Assembly (NCBI GenBank): GCA_008727115.1
Contig: CP044131.1
Location: forward strand, 2,728,001 to 2,792,000
Length of the DNA: 64,000 bases
Direction of reading: 5' to 3'
Origin: Comamonas testosteroni
GTDB lineage: Bacteria; Pseudomonadota; Gammaproteobacteria; Burkholderiales; Burkholderiaceae_C
Below, one piece after another: positions 28,918 through 38,039 of the stretch. The notes beneath the pieces were generated by a model. The model saw only the letters and a program-made list of their open reading frames with translations, was not told the DNA's origin and searched no databases. The position numbers and the translations under genes are program-made. The first letter of the stretch is position 1. Every line of letters starts with the position of its first letter.

Positions 28918-29895
28918 ATGCAAAGTACTGCAGCAACCTTCGACCCCAAAGACTTCCGCCGCGCCCTGGGCATGTTTGGCACCGGGGTCACCATCGTCAC
29001 CACCCGTGCCGAGAATGGTGAGCCTGTAGGAATCACCGCCAACAGCTTCAACTCCGTTTCACTGGAGCCCCCCATGGTGCTGTGGAGCCTGGCCAAGAAC
29101 GCCCGCAGCTTGCCGGTATTCCAGAGCGCCGCGACCTGGAATGTGCACATCCTCTCCAACGAGCAGGAAGCCCTGTCCAACCGCTTTGCCCGCGCGGGCG
29201 AAGACAAGTTCTCGGGCCTGCCCCTGGACTCGGAAGAAAGCCATGCGCCGCTGCTGCAAGACTGCAGCGCCCGCTTCCAATGCAAGACAGCCTTCCAGTA
29301 CGACGGCGGCGACCACATCATCTTCGTGGGCGAGGTCACAGGCTACGACGCCAACCCTCGCCCTCCTCTGCTTTATGTGACCGGCGGTTATGCCCTGGCC
29401 TCGCGCATGGCTGGCGCAGTCGCAAGCGAGCCCGCGGCCGACACCAACGCCGCCTATTCCGAAAACCTGATTGGTTATCTGATGGGCCGTGCGCACTTCC
29501 AGTTTCTGAGCGGCCTGCGCAAGCCCATGGCGGCTTATGGCATGACGGATGCGGATTTTTACGTGCTGTCGCTGCTGAGCATCCAGCAGCCCCAGTCACC
29601 AGCCGAAATTGCTTCTCACATGGCCTACACAGGCACCGACATCGGCACCGTGGCTCTGCAGTCACTCATTGCCAAAGGCTGGGTGGAAGAAAGCCGCGAG
29701 CGCGCCGAATCGCTGCAACTGACCGCCCAGGGCAATGAGGCCATCTTGCACGTGCTGGCCGCTGCCAAGGCCGTCGAGAGCGATCTGATTGAAAGCCTGG
29801 GCGAGATGGAAGCCGCCACGCTGCGCAATCTGCTCAAAAAAGCCATCACCGCCACTGACCCTGGCCTGCCCAAACTCTGGCAGGCCAAGGCCTGA
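28918..29895 (+). CDS. tesA1: Flavin reductase with a MarR-like C-terminal domain (ORF12)
   Basis: 325-residue reductase partner of TesA2, supplying reduced flavin using NAD(P)H. Residues 1-165 are the flavin-reductase split-barrel domain (FGTGVTIVTTRAENGEPVGI near 20-40, NSVSLEPPMVLWSLAKNARS near 45-65). Residues 170-325 form a winged-helix MarR-like domain (LSIQQPQSPAEIASHMAYTG, then LIAKGWVEESRERAESLQLT). The actinobacterial HsaB is only about 190 residues, so this is a fused form, as in the p-hydroxyphenylacetate hydroxylase C1 component, where the MarR-like domain senses substrate. ATG 28918 follows AAGGAG at a good distance. It heads tesA1DEFG. Confidence 0.88.
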   Translation: MQSTAATFDPKDFRRALGMFGTGVTIVTTRAENGEPVGITANSFNSVSLEPPMVLWSLAKNARSLPVFQSAATWNVHILSNEQEALSNRFARAGEDKFSGLPLDSEESHAPLLQDCSARFQCKTAFQYDGGDHIIFVGEVTGYDANPRPPLLYVTGGYALASRMAGAVASEPAADTNAAYSENLIGYLMGRAHFQFLSGLRKPMAAYGMTDADFYVLSLLSIQQPQSPAEIASHMAYTGTDIGTVALQSLIAKGWVEESRERAESLQLTAQGNEAILHVLAAAKAVESDLIESLGEMEAATLRNLLKKAITATDPGLPKLWQAKA

Positions 29896-29965
29896 GCCCG
29901 CCACTTCCGCCATACGAAGGCAGGAGACAGCCTTCGTCCACCCACTCCAACCATAAAGAACAGAG

Positions 29966-30805
29966 ATGAGCACTTTTTCCATCCCAGAAGGCAAGTACGT
30001 GGACATCGGCAATGTGGCCGGTCACCCCCAGCGCGTTCACTACCACGAGCAAGGCTCGGGTGACCCCGTGATCTTTTTGCACGGCGCAGGCACGGGCGCC
30101 AGCGGCTACAGCAATTTCAAGGGCAACTACCCCGAGTTTGCGGCCGCGGGCTTTCGCTCCATCGTTCCCGACCTGCTGGGCTATGGCCTGTCTTCCAAGA
30201 CCGAAGAGCCCAAGCAGTACGACATGGACTTCTTCATTGCCGGCATCAAGGGTCTGGTGGACCAGCTGGGCTTGAAGAACATCACGCTGCTGGGCAACTC
30301 GCTGGGCGGCGCCGTGGCGCTGGGCTATGCGCTCAAGTACCCCGAAGACGTCAAGAGCCTGATTTTGATGGCCCCCGGTGGCGTGGAAGAGTTTGAAGCC
30401 TATATGGCCATGCCCGGCATTGCCAATATGTTCAACGTCTACAAGCAAGGCAAGACCGGCCCCGAAGCCATGCGTGCCGTCATGAGCATGCAGGTGGTGG
30501 ACCAGTCCCTGCTGACAGACGAAATCATCAACGAGCGCGCCCCGATTGCCCTGACTCAGACCGAAGCCTCGCGCCAGCGCCTGTATATCCCCAACATGAC
30601 CGAGCAGTTGCCCGAGCTCAAGTGCAATGTGCTGGGCTTCTGGGGCATGCAGGACGCCTTCAACCCCGTGGGCGGCGCCGACAAGCTGGCCAAGGGCATC
30701 AAGAACTGCCGCGTCGTGCTGGTCAACCAGTGCGGCCACTGGGTGCAAGTCGAGCATCGCGAGATGTTCAACCGCACCTGCATCGACTTCATGAAGAACG
30801 GCTGA
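29966..30805 (+). CDS. tesD: 4,9-DSHA hydrolase (meta-cleavage product hydrolase)
   Basis: 279-residue alpha/beta hydrolase that splits the ring-A meta-cleavage product (4,9-DSHA) into 2-hydroxyhexa-2,4-dienoate and the C/D-ring acid. The nucleophile Ser is in LLGNSLGGAVAL, the oxyanion region is IFLHGAGTGASG, and the catalytic His is in NQCGHWVQVEH. It resembles HsaD and BphD. It is 70 bp after tesA1 and 4 bp before tesE. The extradiol dioxygenase TesB that makes its substrate is not in this window. Confidence 0.93.
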   Translation: MSTFSIPEGKYVDIGNVAGHPQRVHYHEQGSGDPVIFLHGAGTGASGYSNFKGNYPEFAAAGFRSIVPDLLGYGLSSKTEEPKQYDMDFFIAGIKGLVDQLGLKNITLLGNSLGGAVALGYALKYPEDVKSLILMAPGGVEEFEAYMAMPGIANMFNVYKQGKTGPEAMRAVMSMQVVDQSLLTDEIINERAPIALTQTEASRQRLYIPNMTEQLPELKCNVLGFWGMQDAFNPVGGADKLAKGIKNCRVVLVNQCGHWVQVEHREMFNRTCIDFMKNG

Positions 30806-30809
30806 AGCC

Positions 30810-31604
30810 ATGAGTGACAAGCAATTCATCGAACAGCAAGGCCAGCGCCTGTATGACGCGCTGCGCGCTGCCAAGACCCTGGCTCCGCTGACCGACAGCC
30901 ACCCCGAGATGACAGTGGAAGACGCCTATCACATCTCCCTGCACATGCTGCGCCTGCGCGAAGCATCGGGCGAGCGCGTGATCGGCAAGAAGATCGGCGT
31001 GACTTCCAAGCCCGTGCAGGACATGCTGAACGTGCACCAGCCCGACTTCGGCTTTCTGACCGACAGCATGGAGTTTGAAGACGGTGCTGCGGTCTCGCTC
31101 AAGGCTGCCGGTCTGATCCAGCCGCGAGCCGAGGGCGAAATCGCCTTCATGCTCAAGAAAGACCTGCAAGGCCCGGGCGTGACCAAGGAAGACGTGCTGG
31201 CCGCCACCGAATGGGTAGCGCCTTGCTTCGAGATCGTCGATTCGCGCATCAACGACTGGAAGATCAAGATTCAGGACACCGTGGCCGACAACGCCTCCTG
31301 CGGCGTCTTTGTCATTGGCAAGCAGCACACCGATCCTGCCGCGCTGGATCTGGCCGCTGCGTCCATGCAAATGACCAAGAACGGCGAGCCCGCAGGCTCC
31401 GGCCTGGGCAGCGCTGTGCAAGGCCACCCCGCCGAAGCCGTGGCCTGGCTGGCCAACACCCTGGGCGCTTTCGGCATTCCGTTCAAGGCGGGTGAGGTGA
31501 TTCTCTCCGGCTCCCTCGCCCCTCTGGTTCCCGCCGTTGCTGGTGACCGTTTCGAGATGGTCATCGATGGCATGGGCACTTGTTCCATTCAATTCACTGA
31601 GTAA
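30810..31604 (+). CDS. tesE: 2-Hydroxyhexa-2,4-dienoate hydratase
   Basis: 264-residue member of the hydratase/decarboxylase family (HsaE, MhpD). It adds water to 2-hydroxyhexa-2,4-dienoate to give 4-hydroxy-2-oxohexanoate. IGKKIGVTSKPVQDML and PRAEGEIAFMLKKDL carry the metal-binding Glu residues of this fold. It sits 4 bp after tesD and 6 bp before tesF in the same operon. Confidence 0.93.
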   Translation: MSDKQFIEQQGQRLYDALRAAKTLAPLTDSHPEMTVEDAYHISLHMLRLREASGERVIGKKIGVTSKPVQDMLNVHQPDFGFLTDSMEFEDGAAVSLKAAGLIQPRAEGEIAFMLKKDLQGPGVTKEDVLAATEWVAPCFEIVDSRINDWKIKIQDTVADNASCGVFVIGKQHTDPAALDLAAASMQMTKNGEPAGSGLGSAVQGHPAEAVAWLANTLGAFGIPFKAGEVILSGSLAPLVPAVAGDRFEMVIDGMGTCSIQFTE

Positions 31605-31610
31605 GACACC

Positions 31611-32534
31611 ATGACGCAAAAGAAAATCAAGTGCGCACTGATCGGTCCCGGCAATATCGGCACCGATCTGCTCATGAAACTGCAGCGCTCCCCCCTACTG
31701 GAGCCTGTGTGGATGGTCGGTATCGACCCCGAATCCGACGGCCTGAAGCGTGCCCGCGAAATGGGCATCAAGACCACCGCCGAAGGTGTGGACGGCCTGC
31801 TGCCTTTCGTCAAGGAAGACGGCATCCAGATCGCGTTTGACGCCACCAGCGCCTATGTGCACGCTGAAAACAGCCGCAAGCTCAATGAGCTGGGCGTGCT
31901 GATGATCGACCTGACGCCTGCTGCCATCGGCCCCTACTGCGTGCCCAGCGTGAACCTGGCCGAGAAGGTTGCCGAGAAGGCCATGAACGTGAACATGGTC
32001 ACCTGCGGCGGCCAGGCCACCATCCCCATGGTCGCAGCCGTGTCCCGCGTGCAGGCCGTGAGCTACGGTGAAATCGTGGCCACCGTCTCCAGCAAGTCGG
32101 TCGGTCCCGGCACCCGCAAGAACATCGACGAATTCACCCGCACCACAGCCGGTGCCGTGGAAAAGATTGGCGGCGCACAAAAGGGCAAGGCCATCATCGT
32201 CATCAACCCTGCTGAGCCTCCGCTGATCATGCGCGACACCATCCACTGCCTGACCGTGGATACGCCCAAGAAGGAAGAGATCGAAGCGTCCGTGCAGGAC
32301 ATGATCAAGGAAGTGCAGAAATACGTCCCCGGCTACAAGCTGGTCAACGGCCCCGTGATCGACGGCAACCGCGTCTCCATCTACATGGAAGTCGAAGGTC
32401 TGGGCGACTACCTACCCAAGTACGCCGGCAACCTGGACATCATGACCGCCGCCGCTGCACGCACGGCCGAGATGTTTGCCGAAGAAATCCTGGCTGGCCG
32501 CTTTGAGCTGGCTGAAGCTGCTGTTGCCGCCTGA
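31611..32534 (+). CDS. tesF: Acylating propanal/acetaldehyde dehydrogenase
   Basis: 307 residues. It oxidises the aldehyde (propanal) released by TesG to propanoyl-CoA using NAD+ and CoA. The N-terminal NAD motif is [14 protein letters not shown], and the catalytic Cys is in [13 protein letters not shown] near 130. These enzymes work in a channelled complex with the aldolase, encoded here by the next gene, 15 bp downstream. Confidence 0.93.
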   Translation: MTQKKIKCALIGPGNIGTDLLMKLQRSPLLEPVWMVGIDPESDGLKRAREMGIKTTAEGVDGLLPFVKEDGIQIAFDATSAYVHAENSRKLNELGVLMIDLTPAAIGPYCVPSVNLAEKVAEKAMNVNMVTCGGQATIPMVAAVSRVQAVSYGEIVATVSSKSVGPGTRKNIDEFTRTTAGAVEKIGGAQKGKAIIVINPAEPPLIMRDTIHCLTVDTPKKEEIEASVQDMIKEVQKYVPGYKLVNGPVIDGNRVSIYMEVEGLGDYLPKYAGNLDIMTAAAARTAEMFAEEILAGRFELAEAAVAA

Positions 32535-32549
32535 CCCTAGGAGAAATAC

Positions 32550-33587
32550 ATGTCCCTCAAAGGCAAAAAAATCACCGTTCACGACATGACGCTGCGTGAC
32601 GGCATGCATCCCAAGCGCCACCAGATGTCGCTGGAGCAGATGAAGTCCGTGGCCTGCGGCCTGGACGCTGCTGGTGTGCCCCTGATCGAAGTCACCCATG
32701 GCGACGGCCTGGGCGGCAGCTCGGTCAACTACGGCTTCCCCGCCCATACGGACGAGGAATACCTGTCCACCGTCATCCCGCTGATGAAGCAGGCCAAGGT
32801 CTCGGCCCTGTTGCTGCCCGGCATCGGCACCGTCGATCACCTGAAGATGGCCCACGACCTGGGCGTGTCCACCATCCGCGTGGCCACGCACTGCACCGAG
32901 GCCGATGTCTCCGAGCAGCACATCTCCATGGCCCGCAAGATGGGCATGGACACCGTGGGCTTTTTGATGATGGCCCACATGAACAGCGCCGACGGTCTGG
33001 TCAAGCAAGCCAAGCTGATGGAAAGCTACGGCGCCAACTGCATCTACATCACCGACTCGGCCGGCTACATGCTGCCCGACGACGTGAAGGAGCGCCTGTC
33101 CGCCGTGCGCCAGGCTCTGAACCCCGAGACCGAGCTGGGCTTTCACGGCCATCACAACCTGGCCATGGGCATCGCCAACTCTCTGGCGGCTGTCGAAGTC
33201 GGTGCCAACCGCATTGACGCTGCTGCCGCAGGCCTGGGCGCCGGTGCGGGCAACACCCCCATGGAAGTGCTGGTCGCCGTGTGCGCCCGCATGGGGATCG
33301 AGACCGGTGTGGACGTGTTCAAGATTCAGGACGTGGCCGAAGATCTGGTCGTGCCGCTGATGGACTTCCCCATCCGCATTGACCGCGATGCTCTGACCCT
33401 GGGTTACGCAGGCGTATACGGCAGCTTCCTGCTGTTTGCCAAGCGTGCCGAAGCCAAGTACGGCATCCCCGCACGCGAGCTGCTGCTGGAGCTGGGCCGT
33501 CGCGGCATGGTGGGCGGCCAGGAAGACATGATCGAGGACACCGCCCTGACCATGGTCCGTAACCGCAAGGAGGCCGTGGCCGCCTGA
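32550..33587 (+). CDS. tesG: 4-Hydroxy-2-oxohexanoate aldolase
   Basis: 345-residue DmpG/HsaF-type aldolase that cleaves 4-hydroxy-2-oxohexanoate to pyruvate and propanal. [14 protein letters not shown] carries the catalytic Arg, the metal-binding Asp and the His general base, and [13 protein letters not shown] supplies the two His metal ligands. A good ribosome site (AGGAG) precedes ATG 32550. It is the last gene of the tesA1DEFG operon and is followed by a terminator. Confidence 0.94.
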   Translation: MSLKGKKITVHDMTLRDGMHPKRHQMSLEQMKSVACGLDAAGVPLIEVTHGDGLGGSSVNYGFPAHTDEEYLSTVIPLMKQAKVSALLLPGIGTVDHLKMAHDLGVSTIRVATHCTEADVSEQHISMARKMGMDTVGFLMMAHMNSADGLVKQAKLMESYGANCIYITDSAGYMLPDDVKERLSAVRQALNPETELGFHGHHNLAMGIANSLAAVEVGANRIDAAAAGLGAGAGNTPMEVLVAVCARMGIETGVDVFKIQDVAEDLVVPLMDFPIRIDRDALTLGYAGVYGSFLLFAKRAEAKYGIPARELLLELGRRGMVGGQEDMIEDTALTMVRNRKEAVAA

Positions 33588-33622
33588 TCCGGCTATCAGT
33601 TTTTCATTTCCACTTCAAGTTC

Positions 33623-33660
33623 AGTCCAGCGCCATGCCAATGGCTCTGGACTTTTTTTCG
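33623..33660 (+). terminator. Rho-independent terminator after tesG
   Basis: The stem AGTCCAG / CTGGACT (33623-33629 with 33646-33652) is extended inward by GCCAT/ATGGC and followed by seven T. It lies 35 bp past the tesG stop. From here to 33880 I see no further gene. Confidence 0.85.
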
Positions 33661-33880
33661 CCCGTAATGGACAAAAACGCTGGCCAGCCGTTTGAAAAAC
33701 ATCAACAAAGCAGACCCAAAAGCCTCTCAGTATTGAGAAAGCAGCTATCAAATAAGAAAGGAGCAATGCCGAGACACTCGGAATTGCTCCAATCAATATC
33801 AGAAAATCAGAAAAGACCTGCACATGAGGCATGTGGCCACCGGCCACCTGTCTCGGAGCTGGGCATCACACCGTCAAGCG

Positions 33881-34090
33881 TCAATAGCCTGCAGCAAACA
33901 CCGCCTGCCAGGAGTTCTGTGCACTGGCAACCTGAATGCCCTGGGGTAGCTTGGCTTGGTTGGACTGCGCCTCGCCAGCATCGGACGCCCCAGCACTAGG
34001 CAGATTCTTGATAGGCAGATAGACCGCCAGCACAGCGGCCCCGATCATCAGGCTACGAAAAACATTGATCAGGCGGAAAGGCTTTTTCAT
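33881..34090 (-). CDS. Small single-span membrane protein in the steroid island
   Basis: 69 residues starting MKKPFRLINVFRSL, with one hydrophobic segment (about 14-30: MIGAAVLAVYLPI) and a hydrophilic Ala/Ser/Gln-rich tail. The start is supported by AAGGAGA 8 bases upstream; the longer frame to 34162 lacks this. I know no homologue. A copy of the island's shared motif lies 69 bp upstream (34160-34175), so it is probably regulated with the steroid genes. It is a plausible periplasm-facing or transporter-associated peptide, but no function can be assigned. Confidence 0.6.
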   Translation of the reverse strand: MKKPFRLINVFRSLMIGAAVLAVYLPIKNLPSAGASDAGEAQSNQAKLPQGIQVASAQNSWQAVFAAGY

Positions 34091-34159
34091 CGGTGTCTCC
34101 TTGAAAGCTGAGGCTCTTTGTCCCCTTTGCTCCGAGTATCGCCATGCCAAAAATGCAAA

Positions 34160-34175
34160 CATCGTCCGTTTTAAT
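34160..34175 (-). promoter_or_regulatory. Candidate operator (degenerate second half) upstream of the 69-residue protein
   Basis: CATCGTCC-GTTT followed by TAAT: the CATCGTCC half matches the other copies exactly, the RGAC half does not. It lies 69 bp upstream of the small membrane protein start and has the same orientation relative to the gene as the others. Confidence 0.4.
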
Positions 34176-34294
34176 GAGCAGGTATCTACCTAGGGTGCAA
34201 CACTAAGGAGTAAACCATTACCCTTCTTTGCTTCAGCCGAGAGAGCTCAAATCAGACAAAGCTCTTGAGATATCAATTGAATAGCACAATGCGC

Positions 34295-34627
34295 TTACCC
34301 AGCAACCACTTCCCCGAGGTTTGAGCGGTATTTTCTGGGCAGCAAGAAGCTCAGCACAGGCGCCCCTGCTGGGCACCCAATGGCACCCAACGCGGTCAGC
34401 CAGCGCGAGTTGAGCCTATTCATCCAGACCGGAGCGCCCAGCGTGCCCACCAGAATAGCCGCCAAAGCAAAAGGAGCCAAGCAGCCCACCTGCTTGGGCG
34501 GCAAGTGAAAGCTGTCTGCCAGACTGCCCTGCAGCACCGGCTAGGTATTGAACGGCAGACCGCCAATGGTGGACGCCAGGCTGGCAGCCACCATAGGTAC
34601 GACCATATTCCGAGGCTTGGGGGTCAT
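34295..34627 (-). pseudogene. Remnant of a major facilitator superfamily transporter
   Basis: Reading from ATG 34627 gives MTPKPRNMVVPMVAASLAST, then an in-frame TAG (just before PVLQGSLADSF), then MFS-like helices with the loop APVWMNRLNSRWLTALGAIG. The frame stops after about 110 codons, where a transporter of this family has about 400. Both a nonsense codon and loss of at least two thirds of the gene make it non-functional. It may be the relic of a steroid or aromatic acid importer, given its position, but that cannot be shown. Confidence 0.7.
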
Positions 34628-34655
34628 ACCCATGGCAGTCTTTCGAGCTCGCTGA

Positions 34656-35600
34656 TTACATGTAGAGCATGACCAGGTCGTTGATGACCGACGGACGCTC
34701 CTGGCCCACTACATGGATATTGATCTCCAGAATGACTTGCACGCCGCTCTTGATCTGCTCCACGGACTTGACACGTGCACGGGCGCGAATCTTGCAACCC
34801 GAGGGAACAGGCGTCGGAAAGCGCAGGCGGTCGGAGCCGTAGTTGATGATGTTGTTGAAGTCCACCACCTCGTAGTCCAGCGGAATCTTGAGCTGGCTGG
34901 TCAGCACCTGCACCAGCGCACCGTGGGCGATGGTGGTGCCGAACGGGCTCTTTTCGCGCGCCTGTTCGGGGTCGGTGTGAATCCAGTAGTCGTCGCCCGA
35001 GAGCTTGGCAAAGTCGTTGATGACTTCCTGCGTCACCGCGAACTCATTGGACCATGGGCTGTACTCCTCGGACACCAGCGACTTCATGGCCTCGATGTCC
35101 TTGACGGAGACTTTGCGCTTGGGCGTTGCGTTCTCCTCCTCCACTGCGGCAGCAGGTGCAGCCTCCTCTTCGGCCTTGATGACCGAAGGGTAGCTACCGG
35201 CATGGTCGGTAAAGCGCAGCAGGGTGACTTCGCCGGGGCGCTCGTCAAACACCGGGCGCACTTCCATGCCGATCTTCAGCGCTTCAGGATCCACCCCCAC
35301 CATGGTGGTGTTGATGCGCACGCCCTCCTTGAGCTCGACCACGGCAAGCGCCTGAGGCATCTCATCCGTGAACTCGGGCATGGTGGGAATGCGCGCAATG
35401 GTGAAGCTGTACAGCGTGCCCTCACCCGAGACCTTGGTCCACTTTAGAGAGCGCGATCCGCAGACAGGGCAATGGGTGCGCGGGAAAAATATTGAATGCC
35501 CACGGTCACACTGCTGAATACGCACTTCGTGGGCCTTGAGCCCTTCCCAGTACGGTGCAGAAATTTCCGTGGGACGGGGCAGAGGTTTGTTCCAAGCCAT
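34656..35600 (-). CDS. DUF35-MaoC fusion: enoyl-CoA hydratase/aldolase partner
   Basis: 314 residues. Residues about 10-135 are a DUF35 zinc-ribbon/OB domain (CDRGHSIFFPRTHCPVCGS, with C-H and C-x2-C ligands). Residues about 165-314 are a MaoC-type (R)-hydratase domain with LSGDDYWIHTDPEQA and FGTTIAHGALV, the catalytic Asp/His signature. DUF35 domains bind thiolase-like aldolases, and one is encoded immediately upstream (5 bp apart). The pair would hydrate an unsaturated steroid side-chain CoA ester and hand it to the aldolase, like the Shy1/Sal1 step of cholate breakdown in Pseudomonas. The linker (about 135-165) is Ala/Glu-rich. The domain order is opposite to that of the protein at 56711-57667. 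Confidence 0.8.
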   Translation of the reverse strand: MAWNKPLPRPTEISAPYWEGLKAHEVRIQQCDRGHSIFFPRTHCPVCGSRSLKWTKVSGEGTLYSFTIARIPTMPEFTDEMPQALAVVELKEGVRINTTMVGVDPEALKIGMEVRPVFDERPGEVTLLRFTDHAGSYPSVIKAEEEAAPAAAVEEENATPKRKVSVKDIEAMKSLVSEEYSPWSNEFAVTQEVINDFAKLSGDDYWIHTDPEQAREKSPFGTTIAHGALVQVLTSQLKIPLDYEVVDFNNIINYGSDRLRFPTPVPSGCKIRARARVKSVEQIKSGVQVILEINIHVVGQERPSVINDLVMLYM

Positions 35601-35604
35601 GTTC

Positions 35605-36819
35605 TTATGCTCCCCGCAGGATCAAGGCGCCCTGCTCGCTCATCACACCACCGGTGCCGGACACATAGGCCAGGTCATTGCGGCCCAGCTGACGCTCGCC
35701 CGCACGACCCTGAATCTGGTGCACCGCTTCGATCACCTGCGACATGCCGCCCGCCGTGCCGGACTGGCCAAAGCTCAGCTGACCGCCGTGGGTGTTCATG
35801 GGGAAGTTGCCCTTGAAGGTGAAATCGTTGTTGCGCAGGAAGTCCATGCCCTTGCCCTTTTCGCAAAAGCCTGCATCTTCCAGCGACAGCATCACGGTGA
35901 TGGTGTAGCAGTCATAGATCTGCGCCATGTGCATATCCGAAGGCTTCATGCCAGCCATCTCGAACGCCCTGGCAGACGCCGGGCCGATGGGCGTCTTGAG
36001 CATGTCAGCCATGTAGGTAGGCGACTTGCTGCTGACATGCTCGCCGCAGCCCACGATGCTGACGGGGCGGTTCTTGGTCGTCTTGGCGCGGTCAGCGCGC
36101 GTGACGATCATGGCGCCGCCGCCGGCTGCGGGCAGCACGATTTCCAGCACACGCAAAGGCTCGGCCACCATGCGCGAGTTCAGCACGTCGTCCACCGTGA
36201 TGGGCTGACCGTAGAACATGGCATTGGGGTTGTGGCAGGCATTGAAGCGCTGATCCACACTGATGCGCGCCAGGGCGGCCGGGTCGTAGCCATAGACGGC
36301 CTTGTAGCGCTGGGCAATCATGGCGTAGCCGGTGTTTTGCGCCATGTGACCGTAGGGCAGATCCATCTCGGCCTCAGGAGCGCCATAACGGGTGCTGTGG
36401 CCACCAAAGCGGCTGCTTTTCATGACTTCCTTGAAGTGGTCGTCATATTCCGAGTACGGCGTCATGCGCGCTGGTAGCACACATGCCACCGTGTTGCACA
36501 GACCCATTTCAATGGCCGCTGCAGCGCGCCAGACCATGGCCACCGAGCTGGCTCCGCCCAGGTCCACGACCTCGGCAAAGTTCAGCGGAATTCCCAGATA
36601 TTCGCCGGCCATGGCAGGCACAAAGCTGCTCGCTTCATGAAAGTGCGCGCCGCTGGTGATCAGGCCGTCCACTTCGGACAGCTCCATGCCCGCGTCTTCG
36701 AGTGCCTGCAGCGTCAGATCCGCCACCTGCTCCAGGTGGAACATGCGCGGCGCCGTTGCGTACTTCTCCGGCTTGTACTGTGCAACGCCTACCAGCGCTG
36801 CTTTTCCTTGCAAACCCAT
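35605..36819 (-). CDS. Thiolase-like steroid side-chain aldolase (Ltp2/Sal1-like)
   Basis: 404-residue thiolase-fold protein of the SCP-x/lipid-transfer group. Where degradative thiolases have the nucleophilic Cys, the sequence is VVDLGGASSVAMVW, so the Cys is missing. This and the adjacent DUF35 partner indicate an Ltp2-type retro-aldolase that cuts a beta-hydroxyacyl-CoA side chain rather than a thiolase. Conserved C-terminal features (MNTHGGQLSFGQSGTAGG and GTGGVMSEQGALIL) are present. It is first in a two-gene reverse operon, 56 bp downstream of a shared operator motif. The exact substrate (first or second side-chain round) is an inference. Confidence 0.78.
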   Translation of the reverse strand: MGLQGKAALVGVAQYKPEKYATAPRMFHLEQVADLTLQALEDAGMELSEVDGLITSGAHFHEASSFVPAMAGEYLGIPLNFAEVVDLGGASSVAMVWRAAAAIEMGLCNTVACVLPARMTPYSEYDDHFKEVMKSSRFGGHSTRYGAPEAEMDLPYGHMAQNTGYAMIAQRYKAVYGYDPAALARISVDQRFNACHNPNAMFYGQPITVDDVLNSRMVAEPLRVLEIVLPAAGGGAMIVTRADRAKTTKNRPVSIVGCGEHVSSKSPTYMADMLKTPIGPASARAFEMAGMKPSDMHMAQIYDCYTITVMLSLEDAGFCEKGKGMDFLRNNDFTFKGNFPMNTHGGQLSFGQSGTAGGMSQVIEAVHQIQGRAGERQLGRNDLAYVSGTGGVMSEQGALILRGA

Positions 36820-36875
36820 ATGTCTCCCTTACCAAGAAAGTGTGTATTCATTGTGTAAATGAAGCAGGCCAAATC

Positions 36876-36891
36876 CATCGTCTGTAGAGAC
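36876..36891 (-). promoter_or_regulatory. Candidate operator upstream of the thiolase-like aldolase
   Basis: CATCGTCT-GTAG-AGAC. Read toward the aldolase gene it is GTCT-N4-AGACGATG, 56 bp before the start codon. It is one of two copies in the 212-bp divergent region to the Ycf48-like gene. Confidence 0.6.
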
Positions 36892-36935
36892 TAAAAAACC
36901 AGCCCCCGTACATACCCCTAATTCTCGGAGCAAAC

Positions 36936-36951
36936 GTCCATTCGGACGATG
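36936..36951 (+). promoter_or_regulatory. Candidate operator upstream of the Ycf48-RND operon
   Basis: GTCC-ATTC-GGACGATG with a perfect 5+5 palindrome CGTCC-N4-GGACG. It is 80 bp before the GTG start at 37032 and faces that gene. Confidence 0.6.
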
Positions 36952-37031
36952 TTGCTAGGGCTCCAAATCAAGAACCTGCTCCCGTGTTTGCAGTACGTGT
37001 ACGTGCGTGCACGAATCAACAAGGAGACAAC

Positions 37032-38039
37032 GTGAAAACAGCCGTCGGTATCGGCGCAGCAGCATTGGTGGCCTTTGCCTCTGCGCTGGCCTTTGCACAT
37101 CGCACCCCACCACCATTGGCACCCACCACCACAGGTATTGAACGCACCCACTTCAATGCCATCACACAAGTCGGCGACCGCTTGCTGACTGCTGGAGCAC
37201 TTGGCGAAATCCTCTATTCCGATGACAAAGGCACGCATTGGAAGTCTGCCGCGCTCAGCGAAAACCGCCAGGCGCTGCTGATCAGCGTGGCCTTCTCCCC
37301 CGACAAGAAAACCGGCTTTGCCGTAGGCCACGAAGGCTGGATTCTGCGCACCAAGGACGGCGGCAGCTCCTGGGAGGAAATGGCGTTCTCCAAAGAAAAC
37401 GGCGAGCCACTGATGTCGATTGCCCGCCTGCCCTCCGGTGACTGGATCAGCGTGGGTGCCTTCGGCCGCGCCATCACCTCCAAGGACAATGGTCAGACTT
37501 GGGAAACCCTGAGCCTGCCCGCCGAAGTCGAAGACAAGCACATGAACCGCATCAGCGGCAGCGAAGACGGCAAGCACTGGCTGATCGTGGGCGAACGCGG
37601 CCTGGTCATCAAGTCCGATGACGAAGGCCAGAGCTGGCAGATCGAGCCCGAGTTCTACAACGGCTCCTTCTACAACGCCATGGCCACGCGCGAAGGTGGC
37701 TGGCTGATCTACGGCATGCGCGGCAACGCTTTTGTGCAGTCTGCCCCGGGCCAGGCCTGGGTCAAATCCAACATTCCTGCACCGGTCTCCTTCTTCGGCC
37801 ACGCACAGGAAAAGGACGGAACCATTGTCCTGGTCGGACAGGGAAGCATGCTGGGCCTGAGCAAGGACGGCGGCAAAAACTTCACGCTGGAGCGAGCCCA
37901 GGGCCGTGCCACGCTGACCGACATTGTGCTGACGGGCCCGGACAGCGGCTGGATTTCCAGCGACGCAGGCGTGCAACCCTTCCATCCCACACAACAAGCC
38001 AAGGCTGCCCCACAGGCTGAGCCAGGAGCAACTCAATGA
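37032..38039 (+). CDS. Ycf48/BNR-repeat protein, periplasmic partner of the RND transporter
   Basis: 335 residues. An N-terminal hydrophobic signal or anchor (about 4-22) is followed by repeated beta-propeller blades of BNR/Ycf48 type (YSDDKGTHWKSAAL, TKDGGSSWEEM, SKDNGQTWETL, KSDDEGQSWQIE, SKDGGKNFTLE). The start is GTG 37032 because AAGGAG lies 8 bases upstream; the frame opens earlier, at 36984, without such a site. It overlaps the RND gene by 4 bp, so the two products probably work together. In many bacteria such a propeller gene accompanies an RND/MMPL-type gene and DUF1302/DUF1329 genes next to hydrophobic-substrate pathways. The exact role is unknown. Confidence 0.8.
   Translation: MKTAVGIGAAALVAFASALAFAHRTPPPLAPTTTGIERTHFNAITQVGDRLLTAGALGEILYSDDKGTHWKSAALSENRQALLISVAFSPDKKTGFAVGHEGWILRTKDGGSSWEEMAFSKENGEPLMSIARLPSGDWISVGAFGRAITSKDNGQTWETLSLPAEVEDKHMNRISGSEDGKHWLIVGERGLVIKSDDEGQSWQIEPEFYNGSFYNAMATREGGWLIYGMRGNAFVQSAPGQAWVKSNIPAPVSFFGHAQEKDGTIVLVGQGSMLGLSKDGGKNFTLERAQGRATLTDIVLTGPDSGWISSDAGVQPFHPTQQAKAAPQAEPGATQ

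Noticed and set aside
33596..33847. Reverse-strand frame of 83 codons after tesG
   Set aside because: It covers the tesG terminator hairpin, has no ribosome site and no recognisable protein features.
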